DNA from: Zobellia roscoffensis
GTDB taxonomy: Bacteria > Bacteroidota > Bacteroidia > Flavobacteriales > Flavobacteriaceae
Length of the DNA: 64,000 nucleotides
Assembly: GCF_015330165.1 (NCBI RefSeq)
Contig: NZ_JADDXT010000002.1
Span: forward strand, 1,238,504-1,302,503
Direction: 5' to 3'
Positions 26,234-36,067 of the stretch are shown one piece after another. Within the stretch, counting starts at the first letter, position 1; each line of letters starts with the position of its first letter. The notes below the pieces were generated by a model that searched no databases, had not been told where the DNA came from, and saw only the letters and a list, made by a program, of their open reading frames with translations. The position numbers and the translations under genes were made by a program.

Positions 26234-27310
26234 ATGCTAAACGATTTTTTCAACGAAAACTACAAAGCCCTTGTTTTTCTTTTAGGGTCGTTCACCATTT
26301 TGCTAGTTGCCTATTTTATGTTATTAAAAGTGCTTCGCAAACTGGGAAAAAACCCCAAATATATAATCGCCCCTTCTTCTGTAAAGAAAGTTAGCACTCC
26401 TATTTTTCTAATTCTACTTTCCATAGTAATACGAATGGGCTCTTTAAGGCAATTACTAGATCTAACACACCTTGAATACTACTTTAGAAAAACCAGCACT
26501 TTGCTTTTCATTTTTGCTTTTACCTGGTTATTGATAAAAATTATAAAAATCATCAAAGAGCATGTCACGCATTCCTATGACATGAACACTTCAAATAATT
26601 TACGGGCACGAAAGGTGGCCACACAATTCAACATACTAGAGCGGATTATAATTTTTATTATCATCATTCTTGCTTGTGGCATTGCATTAATGAGCTTTGA
26701 CAGTATTCGTGAAATTGGAATAAGTGTTTTTGCCTCAGCAGGAGTTGCTGGTATTATTATTGGTTTTTCTGCTCAAAAAATGATTGGTACTATTCTAGCT
26801 GGAATTCAAATTGCCATAGCCCAGCCTATCAAACTAGATGATGTTGTTGTAGTTGAAGGAGAATGGGGCCGCATTGAAGAAATTACACTTACCTATGTGG
26901 TGGTTAAAATTTGGGACAAAAGACGGTTAATATTGCCTACGACCTATTTTATTGATAAACCGTTTCAAAACTGGACAAAATCTTCTGCAGATATTTTAGG
27001 CACTGTTTTTCTTTATACCGATTACTCTGTTCCATTTGATGCTTTGCGAAAAGAACTTACCCAAATTCTAAAACAAACAGATCTTTGGGACGGCGAAGTA
27101 AACAATATTCAGGTAACAGATTCCAAAGTCAATCATATTGAGATACGAGCGCTAATGAGTGCTAAAGACTCATCTACGGCATGGGACCTTCGCGTACATG
27201 TTCGGGAAAAATTAATAACGTTTTTACAACAAAATTACCCCCAAAGCCTACCGCGCACAAGACTGCGTTTGGAAAATATCGAGGCCTCAGAAAATACAAC
27301 CTTAGAATAG
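26234..27310 (+). CDS. MscS-type mechanosensitive channel
   Basis: This 358-aa channel has four N-terminal helices. The pore-lining helix TM3 is followed by the MscS signature ISVFASAGVAGIIIGFSAQKMIGTI-like segment (about residues 170-195), then a beta domain (DDVVVVEGEWGRIEEI) and a mixed C-terminal domain. It would release solutes on hypo-osmotic shock. It is a single gene with its own upstream gap of about 260 bp from the divergent ferrochelatase, in which I saw no good promoter. Confidence 0.9.
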   Translation: MLNDFFNENYKALVFLLGSFTILLVAYFMLLKVLRKLGKNPKYIIAPSSVKKVSTPIFLILLSIVIRMGSLRQLLDLTHLEYYFRKTSTLLFIFAFTWLLIKIIKIIKEHVTHSYDMNTSNNLRARKVATQFNILERIIIFIIIILACGIALMSFDSIREIGISVFASAGVAGIIIGFSAQKMIGTILAGIQIAIAQPIKLDDVVVVEGEWGRIEEITLTYVVVKIWDKRRLILPTTYFIDKPFQNWTKSSADILGTVFLYTDYSVPFDALRKELTQILKQTDLWDGEVNNIQVTDSKVNHIEIRALMSAKDSSTAWDLRVHVREKLITFLQQNYPQSLPRTRLRLENIEASENTTLE

Positions 27311-27377
27311 CCGTTATACCTTAAAACCAATATTTATTTTAACGGTTTGTAGGGATATATTGCACAAATCACTTTTC

Positions 27378-27385
27378 TACTTTTG
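27378..27385 (+). promoter_or_regulatory. Candidate -7 box for the TraB/GumN gene
   Basis: TACTTTTG fits TAnnTTTG and lies 64 bp before the ATG at 27450. A -33 element at standard spacing is not clear. Confidence 0.4.
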
Positions 27386-27449
27386 TGAAAAGCGTTCATC
27401 TTTAAATGCATGCTAACGTGTTGTCTACTCCCTCACCAAAAAAGTATTT

Positions 27450-30400
27450 ATGCGATTTGTATCGATTTTTCTTTTGCTTCTTTCTTTTTCGGTCAAGGCC
27501 CAAGAAAAAAATAGTCTTCTTTGGGAAATTTCAGGAAACGGTTTACAGAAAACATCTTACTTATATGGCACCATGCATGTGAGTAAAAAGATTGCTTTTC
27601 GTTTAGATGATGTTTTTTTTGATGCCCTAGACAAAAGTGATATGGTTGCCCTAGAATCTGACCCAGGCCACTGGTTAGAAAAAGAAAATCTAGCAGGCTC
27701 CACCCCTTACGGTGCTGAAGCCGGTTTCGTTACCAAAGGGTTCTATGCACGTTCGTTTAAAGTAACAAATCCTAGAAAAGAAATATTGGGTGCATACCTA
27801 GCCTACGAAGACCGTATTGTAAACAACATCCTTTACCGTACAAATGAATTTTCTCAAAACTTTGAAGAGGAAACTTACCTTGACATGTTCATTTACCAAG
27901 CGGGTAAAAAATTCAACAAGCCCATTGTTGCATTAGAAAACATGGAAGAGTCCGCTGCACTTGTAGGCAGGGCCAGTTTAAATGCCATTAAACAAAAACC
28001 AGATGAATGGCTCCAAAAAAGAATGCAACAATCAGACCCTTTGTTCTTACTACAAGATGCATATAGAGAGCGCAACATTGCTTTGTTAGATTCTATTGAC
28101 CGGGCCATGTACACACCTCATTACATGAAAAACATGTTGTACATACGCAATGCCAATATGGTTCACCGTATGGATTCTGTAATGCGAAAAGGAAAAATAT
28201 TTGCAGGTATAGGAGCGGCTCATTTACCAGGCAACCAAGGTGTAATTTCATTATTAAGAAAAAAGGGATATACTGTAAAACCCTTACTTTCCAAAGCCAC
28301 ATCTAGAGGTAAAAAATTAAAACTAAAGTTTGAGCAAAAGAAACGCGAGAATACATACGATACATACAGTACGGAAGATGATTTTCTTACAGTTAACCTT
28401 CCCAATAAGCTTTACCCGGTTTCGGATATTGGCAAAACCACCTATGTTTCACCCGACTTAGCAAACGGCAGTTTTGTAGTTATTAACCGTATTCCAACCT
28501 ATTCATTTCTTAAAAAAGATGCGTTATTTTCTTTGGAAGAAATAGACAAACTTCTTTTTGAGAATATTCCAGGAAAAATCTTAGAAAAAAAACCGATTAA
28601 AAACGGTCAATTCTATGGCCTAGATATCAAAAACCGTCTTAAAAACGGCGACCACCAACGGTATCAAATTTTTGAAACTCCGTTAGAGTTGGTTATCATT
28701 AAAATGGGAGGAGAAGGTGATTATGTAACTAATTTCTCAGACCTTATTTTTGATAGCTTAAAATTTAGAACAGACTCTATTAAAGGGCCTAAAATACGTT
28801 CTTCTCTATTTGAAGATTTTGAAGTTCAAATGCCTTCACTTTATAGTTTTACAAATCGCAGTAGAAGTGGTAACCGATGGATAGAAGGCTTTGATTCTCT
28901 CTCTAACAATTATTACTTTCTTCGTAAATCAGTTTTAAACGATTTCAACTTTATTGAGGCCGATACTTTTGAATTGAAACAAATACAAAAACGTTTTTAC
29001 CAAGATTTAGAATTAAATCCTCAATACAATTCATTTGAAGACAGAAGGCTGACTTCATCTGCTGAAATCGACCCAAAAACAAAAAAGCGCCTTTACCTCA
29101 TGACTACCTTGCGAAGAGGTGAGTATTATTTATTGGGTACGGTTGGAAAGAGCAAAAAAGAAGCACAATTGTTTTTTGAATCGTTTAAACTAAAAACAAG
29201 TAAACATCAAAAACCCTTTAAAACCGTAGTGGATACGGCTTTATATTTCAGTACCAAAACCACTGTAAAACCTCCTAAATTTGTTGAGAGCAGCACCAAC
29301 TATTATACCGGTGCGCCCAAAACAAAATCATACGACCCATTCCATAAAAAAACCGTTTACCAGAATGAAAATGGAGAGGCGATATCTGTAGAATTAAACA
29401 AATCTCACGATTTTTTAATGTTCAGAAACTTAGATTCTGCATGGGCCTTACGAAAGAAATTGTATGCTCATAAAAAATACAATATAATAAAGGAGACCAA
29501 CAGCTCTTCCAACGGATATCATCAACTACAAATGACACTAGCGGATACCGCTAGTACAAGGGGAATTTTAGTGAAAAATATATTAAAAGATGGGCTTCTA
29601 TACGAGTTGAAGGCTGTTGTCGATACCATTGAAAAACCGAGTGCTTTCATTAGTGAATTCTTTGATAATTTTGTTCCGAAAGACACCGTAATTGGACGAC
29701 AGCTGTTTGAAGATAAAGTACCTGAATTTTTTAGTGCGCTTGATACGAATGACAGTATTGCACTGGACGGATATCGATTTATAAAATTCGATCCCAAACA
29801 CGCGGAAGCCCTTAAAAAGCATATTTATGAGTTTGATTTAAGCAAAGGAGAGCGCCAAATACAATTACACCTTATTCGGAAATTAGCAGAGTTAGAAGAT
29901 GTTGACCTCACTGAGTTTTCTAAAAGGTTTTACGCAAAATCGTATAACAACTCCACCGCACAGGCTGTTTTGCTTCAAGAAATTGCTAAAAAATCCAATG
30001 AAGCATCAACAAAACTATTGTTAGAACTCATGCAAATAGATTTGCCTTTGCTATCAAACACATTCAATATTAGCCTTATTTTTAAACCGTATCGCGAAAA
30101 TTTAGAATTAGCAAAAAAACTGTACCCCACCCTTTTGGACTACAGTTCCATTCCTGAATATAAAGAACCTATTTTTTCGCTTTTGTCAGAGTTATTAATA
30201 AAAGGTATTATCAAACCAAAACTGTACAAAAAGTATAGAGTTCAGATTCTAAACGATGCCAAAACCCTAATTAAAAGACAGTTGGGAAGAGATATTTCCA
30301 ATTCTCAAAATGATTTCCATAACCCTAGAATTAGCAGAAGTAATACCTCTTTGTTAGAAGACTATATTACATTGTTGTACCCATTTCATACTGACAAATC

Positions 30401-30971
30401 CGTAGAACAGTTTTTCACACAAATTAAGCAGGTTAAAGACCCTGGTGTTCAAGCAGCCTACCTTGCTCAGTTACTTAAGGACGGAAAACAAGTACCTCAA
30501 AATCAATTAACAAGTTTGGCGTCAGATATAAATGGCAGACTCCCGTTGTTCAATACATTAGAAAAGGTAGATATGCTCGGCCATTTTCCTTCTAAGTTTA
30601 ATTCACAAAAACATTTAGCCGAAGCTATTCTTTTTGAAGGCTCAAAATATAACAAGGTCAAGGATTCTGTTGATTTCGTATCTCAAAAGCCTTTTCGATT
30701 TAAAGAAAAACAATATACGGGGTTTTACTTTAAAAAGCGGAATAACGAAGATTATGACAAGAATTTTTCCATGTATCTGTTAATCTTTGAAAACAACCAA
30801 AAACTTCAAACCAATCCTTTTTATGAAAGTGATGCTATGCGTATAGAAGATACGGATACCGATGAAGAAGTAATTGAATACCTCACCGAAGCTTTTGAAC
30901 TAAAAGACAGAAGACGCGCAGATATCTATAGGCCCAACGGTTATGGAATGTATGGTCATCTTGGACTGTAA
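27450..30971 (+). CDS. Giant TraB/GumN domain protein, 1173 aa
   Basis: A signal peptide (to about residue 17, VKAQ) precedes a TraB/GumN domain (about 20-285) with the two conserved histidine motifs YGTMHV (H43) and GAAHLPG (H258) and the Glu in ALESDP. TraB domains are thought to be metalloproteases or related hydrolases. The remaining roughly 880 residues are unassigned: a middle part with repeated beta units (VINRIPTYSFLK-type), then from about 760 an alpha-helical part resembling HEAT-like repeats. Standard TraB/GumN proteins are about 290 aa, so this is a large extension. It is probably periplasmic. The DUF1460 gene follows 28 bp downstream. Confidence 0.8.
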   Translation: MRFVSIFLLLLSFSVKAQEKNSLLWEISGNGLQKTSYLYGTMHVSKKIAFRLDDVFFDALDKSDMVALESDPGHWLEKENLAGSTPYGAEAGFVTKGFYARSFKVTNPRKEILGAYLAYEDRIVNNILYRTNEFSQNFEEETYLDMFIYQAGKKFNKPIVALENMEESAALVGRASLNAIKQKPDEWLQKRMQQSDPLFLLQDAYRERNIALLDSIDRAMYTPHYMKNMLYIRNANMVHRMDSVMRKGKIFAGIGAAHLPGNQGVISLLRKKGYTVKPLLSKATSRGKKLKLKFEQKKRENTYDTYSTEDDFLTVNLPNKLYPVSDIGKTTYVSPDLANGSFVVINRIPTYSFLKKDALFSLEEIDKLLFENIPGKILEKKPIKNGQFYGLDIKNRLKNGDHQRYQIFETPLELVIIKMGGEGDYVTNFSDLIFDSLKFRTDSIKGPKIRSSLFEDFEVQMPSLYSFTNRSRSGNRWIEGFDSLSNNYYFLRKSVLNDFNFIEADTFELKQIQKRFYQDLELNPQYNSFEDRRLTSSAEIDPKTKKRLYLMTTLRRGEYYLLGTVGKSKKEAQLFFESFKLKTSKHQKPFKTVVDTALYFSTKTTVKPPKFVESSTNYYTGAPKTKSYDPFHKKTVYQNENGEAISVELNKSHDFLMFRNLDSAWALRKKLYAHKKYNIIKETNSSSNGYHQLQMTLADTASTRGILVKNILKDGLLYELKAVVDTIEKPSAFISEFFDNFVPKDTVIGRQLFEDKVPEFFSALDTNDSIALDGYRFIKFDPKHAEALKKHIYEFDLSKGERQIQLHLIRKLAELEDVDLTEFSKRFYAKSYNNSTAQAVLLQEIAKKSNEASTKLLLELMQIDLPLLSNTFNISLIFKPYRENLELAKKLYPTLLDYSSIPEYKEPIFSLLSELLIKGIIKPKLYKKYRVQILNDAKTLIKRQLGRDISNSQNDFHNPRISRSNTSLLEDYITLLYPFHTDKSVEQFFTQIKQVKDPGVQAAYLAQLLKDGKQVPQNQLTSLASDINGRLPLFNTLEKVDMLGHFPSKFNSQKHLAEAILFEGSKYNKVKDSVDFVSQKPFRFKEKQYTGFYFKKRNNEDYDKNFSMYLLIFENNQKLQTNPFYESDAMRIEDTDTDEEVIEYLTEAFELKDRRRADIYRPNGYGMYGHLGL

Positions 30972-30976
30972 ATTTG
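30969..30976 (+). promoter_or_regulatory. Candidate -7 box overlapping the TraB/GumN stop codon
   Basis: TAAATTTG begins with the TAA stop at 30969-30971 and lies 23 bp before the DUF1460 start, so the downstream gene could be transcribed separately. Confidence 0.4.
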
Positions 30977-30999
30977 TACCTTCACATTAAAGTATCGCT

Positions 31000-31845
31000 A
31001 TGATCAGACCTGTTTACTTTATATTGTTTTTTCTTATTTCCACACTATGCCCTGCGCAGCAAATTACCTGCTCACCAGTAGATAAACAAGCTGTAGAAAA
31101 CAAGCTCATTACTATTGACGGCCTATTAGATAAAGACTTTGGGAAAACCATAGTGGCTATTGGGAAAACGTTTATGGATACGCCTTACGTTGCCAAAACA
31201 TTAGAGATTGGTGATACAGAAACTCTGGTAATCAATCTACAAGGATTAGATTGTACAACCTATGTCGAAAACGTCCTTGCTTTTGGATTGATGTTGAAAA
31301 ACGAAAAATCGGGTTTTAAAGATTTTACGGAAACACTTGAAAGTATCCGCTACAAAGATGGCACGCTGGATGGCTATGCATCCCGCCTGCATTACTTTTC
31401 CGAGTGGATAGCTAATAATGAAAAGAAAGGATTCCTAAAAGATGTTACTTCTGAGATTGGTGGCAAAGAAGTTACCAAGCCCATAAATTTTATGAGTACA
31501 CATCGTGACCTTTATCCGTTCTTGAGCGATGACAAAAATTTTGAAAAAGTAAAGGCTTCCGAAAACTACCTCAACAATCAACCTATTTGCATATTGGCTC
31601 AGGATGACATTGCCGCAAACGAGCATTTGATTCAATCTGGTGACATCATTGCTTTGACCACGTCAATTAATGGATTGGACATTACCCACACCGGAATTGC
31701 CACTAAAGAAAAAGACGGACGCATTCATTTGCTACATGCCTCAACGGGTTCAATGAAAGTAGAAGTCTCCAAAAAACCACTTGCCGAATATCTCAAAAAA
31801 ATCAAGAAAAATACGGGAATAATGGTGGCTAGACCTACCCGTTGA
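31000..31845 (+). CDS. DUF1460 amidase-like secreted protein
   Basis: This 281-aa exported protein has a signal peptide (residues 1-19, CPAQ) and a DUF1460 domain, a permuted NlpC/P60-like cysteine peptidase fold. The likely nucleophile is C85 in LDCTTYVEN, and the catalytic His is in DITHTGIA. In Bacteroides the family includes N-acetylmuramoyl-L-alanine amidase-like enzymes. It probably cleaves peptidoglycan peptides in the periplasm. It may be co-transcribed with the large TraB gene or use the -7 box at its stop codon. A terminator lies about 150 bp downstream. Confidence 0.88.
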   Translation: MIRPVYFILFFLISTLCPAQQITCSPVDKQAVENKLITIDGLLDKDFGKTIVAIGKTFMDTPYVAKTLEIGDTETLVINLQGLDCTTYVENVLAFGLMLKNEKSGFKDFTETLESIRYKDGTLDGYASRLHYFSEWIANNEKKGFLKDVTSEIGGKEVTKPINFMSTHRDLYPFLSDDKNFEKVKASENYLNNQPICILAQDDIAANEHLIQSGDIIALTTSINGLDITHTGIATKEKDGRIHLLHASTGSMKVEVSKKPLAEYLKKIKKNTGIMVARPTR

Positions 31846-31993
31846 GCTACGTAAAACAAAATAAAGGAACCGACTGTCCAGTACGTTTTATTTGAAACCT
31901 TCCTATTAAAACCTGCCATATGACCGTTCACCGAAAGTTTCACGATACAAATCGGCTCCCATGAAATAACGGTTTCAAGAAATATCTCATTGT

Positions 31994-32022
31994 ACCAACT
32001 AACTAGTTGGTTCTTGTTTTTT
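31994..32022 (+). terminator. Rho-independent terminator after the DUF1460 gene
   Basis: ACCAACT / AGTTGGT (31994-32000, 32005-32011) forms a perfect 7-bp stem with a 4-nt loop, followed by TTCTTGTTTTTT. It lies 149 bp after the stop. Confidence 0.6.
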
Positions 32023-32074
32023 CAGTAAAAATTTCCCAAACAGAAAATCAACCTGATATATCTGGCTAAAAAGT

Positions 32075-32965
32075 TTAACTATTTGCAGACGCCATCAAAT
32101 ATTTTTTAGGAGTAGTCCCGTATTTCTTTTTAAAGGCAGAAATAAAATGGCTGGCCGTACTATACCCAACTCTTAAACCTACTTCGTTTACGTTGTGCTT
32201 ACCGGTTTCCAACATTTTTCTCGCATACTCCATTTTATAATCAAATAGGAAGCTAAAAACAGAATCGCCATAAATCTGCTTAAAACCTTCTTTCAGCTTT
32301 TTTAAGGATAACCCTATTTCTTCAGATAGTTCAGTGAGGGTAGGAGGCTCAGCCATGCGGGAAATAACAATTTCTTTTGCCTTACGAATACGCCGTACAT
32401 TGTCCTCATCTACCAAGAAAGGGCATTGCTCAACATCTGCATCATCACTTTTATTAAAGTACAGAGAAATCAATTCATACACTTTACCCTTTATATACAG
32501 TTCTTTTATGGAGGGATGAAGATTGTAATTCATCATTTGACTTAAAATAACCGCAATTGCCGGACTCACTCCTTCTTGGGCATAATATTTTTTATCTTGA
32601 TTGTCCGCACTTAGAAAAGGAATATAATCTGCCTCTTTGGAAAAAAGCGAATGAAATTTTCTAATGGTCATTACTACGGAGACCAACCAAGAATTGGGTT
32701 CCAATTGCAAGTCCATAGGCAAATCTATTTGCGTGTTATACAGCAACAAAGAGTTCTCCTCGGAAACCTCAAGGCTGTATCTCCCTTCGTTAAAAATAAA
32801 CTTAGCCTCACCCTTTAGACAAAAGTGAAATTGAATGAAACTGCTATCTATATCCCGCACTACACGTTGTGTTTCAGTAGTGTCATTTTGAATTTTAAGC
32901 ACATAAAAACCGTCTTCTATTAAGACCTCTTGAAATGAACCTTGAGCGATATTTTTTCCTTCCAT
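32075..32965 (-). CDS. PchR-like AraC family transcriptional regulator
   Basis: This 296-aa regulator has an N-terminal cupin-like sensing half and a C-terminal double helix-turn-helix of the AraC type (PTLTELSEEIGLSLKKLKEGFK, then HNVNEVGLRVGYSTASHFISAFKK). The overall layout, including LYIKGKVYELISLYF before the HTH, is that of PchR-type regulators, which respond to siderophores or heme-related ligands. The frame opens at a TTG (32974), but the ATG at 32965 is the better start. It diverges from hemA across about 200 bp, so control of heme synthesis is plausible but inferred. Confidence 0.88.
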   Translation of the reverse strand: MEGKNIAQGSFQEVLIEDGFYVLKIQNDTTETQRVVRDIDSSFIQFHFCLKGEAKFIFNEGRYSLEVSEENSLLLYNTQIDLPMDLQLEPNSWLVSVVMTIRKFHSLFSKEADYIPFLSADNQDKKYYAQEGVSPAIAVILSQMMNYNLHPSIKELYIKGKVYELISLYFNKSDDADVEQCPFLVDEDNVRRIRKAKEIVISRMAEPPTLTELSEEIGLSLKKLKEGFKQIYGDSVFSFLFDYKMEYARKMLETGKHNVNEVGLRVGYSTASHFISAFKKKYGTTPKKYLMASANS

Positions 32966-33141
32966 CTGAAACAAGAATTTGTTTGTTTTTATTTAGAAGC
33001 GTTCTAAATAGATATACCGTTAAGCACAGTATTTCCTACAAAAATACTGGTTTTCAACGGATTTACATTCACAAACAACTAAAAAAACCCTCAACGACAC
33101 TTATTGTTCCTCTAGCGTTATTTTTATTCAACAATGCCTCT

Positions 33142-33149
33142 TATTTTTG
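33142..33149 (+). promoter_or_regulatory. Candidate -7 box for the hemA operon
   Basis: TATTTTTG fits TAnnTTTG and ends 22 bp before the hemA ATG at 33172, in the gap shared with the AraC regulator. Confidence 0.45.
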
Positions 33150-33171
33150 TTTCCGCTTTGAAAAAGCTTTC

Positions 33172-34428
33172 ATGAAAGATTACCACATTTCAAAAAACAA
33201 CTCGTTCTACACTATTGGCCTCAGCTATTTAAAAGCTGATGCCGAGGTTCGTGGCAAATTCAGTTTAGACGATGCTGCAATGGAACGCATTTTGGTTAAA
33301 GCCAGTGAGTTGGGTATAGATGGTCTATTAGTGACCTCAACTTGTAACCGGACCGAACTTAACGGTTTTGCCCAACACCCTTTTCAACTTATAAAATTAC
33401 TTTGCGATAACACTTCAGGCTCTGTAGAAGAGTTTCAAGAAGTGGCATACGTATACAAGAATAACGACGCCATTAGCCACCTTTTTCGTGTGGGCACTGG
33501 TTTAGACAGTCAGATTTTAGGAGATTTTGAAATCATTAGTCAGTTAAGGGCTAGTTTCAATCGTTCTAAAAGACACAGTATTGCAAATCCTTTTATTGAG
33601 CGTTTGTGCAACTCGGTCATCCAAGCAAGCAAACGTATAAAGAATGAAACTGAAATTTCTTCGGGAGCAACATCTGTTTCTTTTGCCTCCGTTCGCTACA
33701 TTATGGAGAACGTTGTAGATATTTCAGATAAAAACATTTTGCTATTTGGCACAGGAAAGATTGGTAGAAATACCTGCGAAAATCTAATTAAACATACCAA
33801 AAACAGTCACATAACCCTTATTAATCGTACGAAGGACAAAGCCGAAAAAATTGCCGGAAAGTTTCAATTGGTGGTTAAAGATTATGGGGATTTACAAACC
33901 GAAATTCGTTCTACGGACGTATTGATTGTTGCAACTGGTGCGCAATCACCAACAATATCAAAAGAACTCATCCATACCAAAAAACCGCTTTTAATCTTAG
34001 ATCTTTCTATTCCAAAAAATGTTTCCGATAATGTGGAAGATTTGGACAATGTTACCTTGGTGCATTTAGATCAGCTTTCTAGAATTACCGATGATACGTT
34101 AGAGCGAAGAAAACAGTTCATTCCTGAAGCGGAAGTCATTATAGATGAAGTAAAAGGCGATTTTATTCAGTGGCTGGAAACACGCAAATTCGCGCCGGTT
34201 ATCAAAGCCCTGAAAATGAAGCTGAAAACGATGAAGGACGAAGAAATGGACTATCAATCCAAAAAACTGTCCAACTTCAACGAGCAACAGGCAGATGTAA
34301 TTTCCAATAGAATTATTCAAAAAATAACAAAGCAGTTCGCAAATCATCTTAAAGACGACAATGTCGATTCTGACACAAGTCTAGAACTCATTCAAAAAGT
34401 CTTTCAACTCGAACTCGACACTCCATGA
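33172..34428 (+). CDS. hemA: Glutamyl-tRNA reductase
   Basis: This 418-aa enzyme reduces glutamyl-tRNA to glutamate-1-semialdehyde with NADPH, the committed step of heme synthesis. The catalytic Cys is C58 in TSTCNRTEL. The NADPH fold shows LLFGTGKIGRNT, and a C-terminal dimerisation domain follows. The frame is open from 32935, but the family begins near the ATG at 33172 (MKDYHISKNNSFYTIGLSY), which follows a -7 box. The stop overlaps the hemC-hemD ATG by 4 bp (ATGA), showing translational coupling. Confidence 0.95.
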   Translation: MKDYHISKNNSFYTIGLSYLKADAEVRGKFSLDDAAMERILVKASELGIDGLLVTSTCNRTELNGFAQHPFQLIKLLCDNTSGSVEEFQEVAYVYKNNDAISHLFRVGTGLDSQILGDFEIISQLRASFNRSKRHSIANPFIERLCNSVIQASKRIKNETEISSGATSVSFASVRYIMENVVDISDKNILLFGTGKIGRNTCENLIKHTKNSHITLINRTKDKAEKIAGKFQLVVKDYGDLQTEIRSTDVLIVATGAQSPTISKELIHTKKPLLILDLSIPKNVSDNVEDLDNVTLVHLDQLSRITDDTLERRKQFIPEAEVIIDEVKGDFIQWLETRKFAPVIKALKMKLKTMKDEEMDYQSKKLSNFNEQQADVISNRIIQKITKQFANHLKDDNVDSDTSLELIQKVFQLELDTP

Positions 34429-36008
34429 GCAAGGTCATACGAATTGGTACACGCGATAGCGAATTAGCGCTATGGCAAGCAAACACCGTTAAAAACAAAT
34501 TAAAAGCTTTAGGCCATAAGGTAAAAGTCATTTCCGTAAAGTCTACGGGCGACCTCATACTTGACAAACCGCTATATGAATTGGGCATTACGGGTATTTT
34601 TACCAAGACCCTAGACGTAGCCATGCTCAATGATGATATTGATATTGCGGTACACAGTATGAAAGATGTGCCTACTGCATTACCCAAAGGAATTGTACAG
34701 GCTGCTGTTCTTGAACGTGCTAATTTTCTAGATATTCTTGCGTTCAAAAAGAACGAAGAATTTATGGGGGAAAAAAAAGGTATAATCGCTACTGGAAGCC
34801 TTCGTAGAAAAGCGCAATGGCTTAACCGCTACCCAACACATACTGTTGTTGACCTTCGCGGAAATGTTAATAGCCGCTACCAAAAACTGGAAGACAGTGA
34901 TTGGAACGGCGCTATATTTGCAGCCGCAGGACTTGAACGTATTGGTCTTGAACCTGAAAATACAATTGGACTTACCTGGATGGTTCCCGCTCCAGCTCAA
35001 GGAGCCATAATGGTTGTGGCCAAAGAAGATGACGAATTTGTTCGTGAGGCCTGTGCGGAACTTAATCACAAGCCTACCGAAATATGCACCCAACTAGAAC
35101 GTGAATTTTTACGAATTCTAGAAGGTGGTTGTTCAGCACCTATTGGCGCACTTGCCACTATAGATAAAGAAAACGAGGTAACTCTTAAAGGAGTGCTTTT
35201 AACCGTTGATGGCAAGAAAAAACTTGAAGCAGAATTCACTGCACCATTAGGAAAACATACCTATCTGGCAAAAGACTGTGCAAACAGTATTTTTAGTAGA
35301 GGCGGAAAGTTACTTATGACCAGCGCTACAGGTACTTTAGAAAACACTAAAATATTTTCCACCAAGAACCTTACTCAAGATCAAGAGGAACTTTTTGATA
35401 CGGACATAAAGGTGAAGTCTGAAGATTTTATCAAAGTAAGCCCGAACCGAATTTCTAATCTTATCCTTAAAAAAGAAATTCAAAACGTGATTCTTACCAG
35501 CCAAAATGCTGTTGAGTCGCTTATAAAAAGTGTATCTCCGGAGGAATTAAAGTTTAAAAATATATATTGTGTTGGTGGAAAAACCAAACGAATGATAAAA
35601 AAGTACATAGGCCCAGTAAAGCATCAGGAAAAAGATGCTAAAAAATTGGCCGAGTACCTAGTGGAATATATGGAAGGCACTGAGGTTACATATTTCTGTA
35701 GCAACCTTAGACTTAACGACCTACCAACCATACTTGCAGAAAACAATATTCAGGTTAACGAAATAGAAGCCTATACGACCAAACACGCGCCTGCGGAAGT
35801 TGAAGATAGTGTTGAGGGTATTCTGTTTTTTAGCCCTTCTACGGTTAACAGCTATCTACTAAAAAATGCTACTAATAAGGTAGCGTATTGTATTGGTGAA
35901 ACCACTGCGGCCGAAGCAAAGAAACATTTTGATACAGTTCATATAGCAAAAATACCAACAGTAGAGAGCGTTATTGAATTGGTCAACCAAACGTACCGTA
36001 AGAATTAA
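34425..36008 (+). CDS. hemC: Fused porphobilinogen deaminase and uroporphyrinogen-III synthase
   Basis: This 527-aa protein joins HemC and HemD. Residues 1 to about 300 are porphobilinogen deaminase: RIGTRDSELALWQA at the start, substrate residues in GITGIFTK and HSMKDVPT, and the dipyrromethane-cofactor Cys C236 in EGGCSAPIGA. From about 310 to the end is a uroporphyrinogen-III synthase fold (NVILTSQNAVESL, YCVGGKTK, and near the end FFSPSTVNSY). The product therefore polymerises porphobilinogen and then closes it to uroporphyrinogen III. The HemD part is weakly conserved, as usual. It is translationally coupled to hemA and followed by hemE at 59 bp. Confidence 0.93.
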   Translation: MSKVIRIGTRDSELALWQANTVKNKLKALGHKVKVISVKSTGDLILDKPLYELGITGIFTKTLDVAMLNDDIDIAVHSMKDVPTALPKGIVQAAVLERANFLDILAFKKNEEFMGEKKGIIATGSLRRKAQWLNRYPTHTVVDLRGNVNSRYQKLEDSDWNGAIFAAAGLERIGLEPENTIGLTWMVPAPAQGAIMVVAKEDDEFVREACAELNHKPTEICTQLEREFLRILEGGCSAPIGALATIDKENEVTLKGVLLTVDGKKKLEAEFTAPLGKHTYLAKDCANSIFSRGGKLLMTSATGTLENTKIFSTKNLTQDQEELFDTDIKVKSEDFIKVSPNRISNLILKKEIQNVILTSQNAVESLIKSVSPEELKFKNIYCVGGKTKRMIKKYIGPVKHQEKDAKKLAEYLVEYMEGTEVTYFCSNLRLNDLPTILAENNIQVNEIEAYTTKHAPAEVEDSVEGILFFSPSTVNSYLLKNATNKVAYCIGETTAAEAKKHFDTVHIAKIPTVESVIELVNQTYRKN

Positions 36009-36067
36009 TATTTTTACGGTTAGAATAATAAACGGACTTCCCTCTTCATGGGAATGAAACTATAGCT

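Noticed and set aside
32935..33171. N-terminal extension of hemA by 79 codons.
   Set aside because: Not part of glutamyl-tRNA reductases, overlaps the divergent regulator start, and lies upstream of the candidate -7 box.
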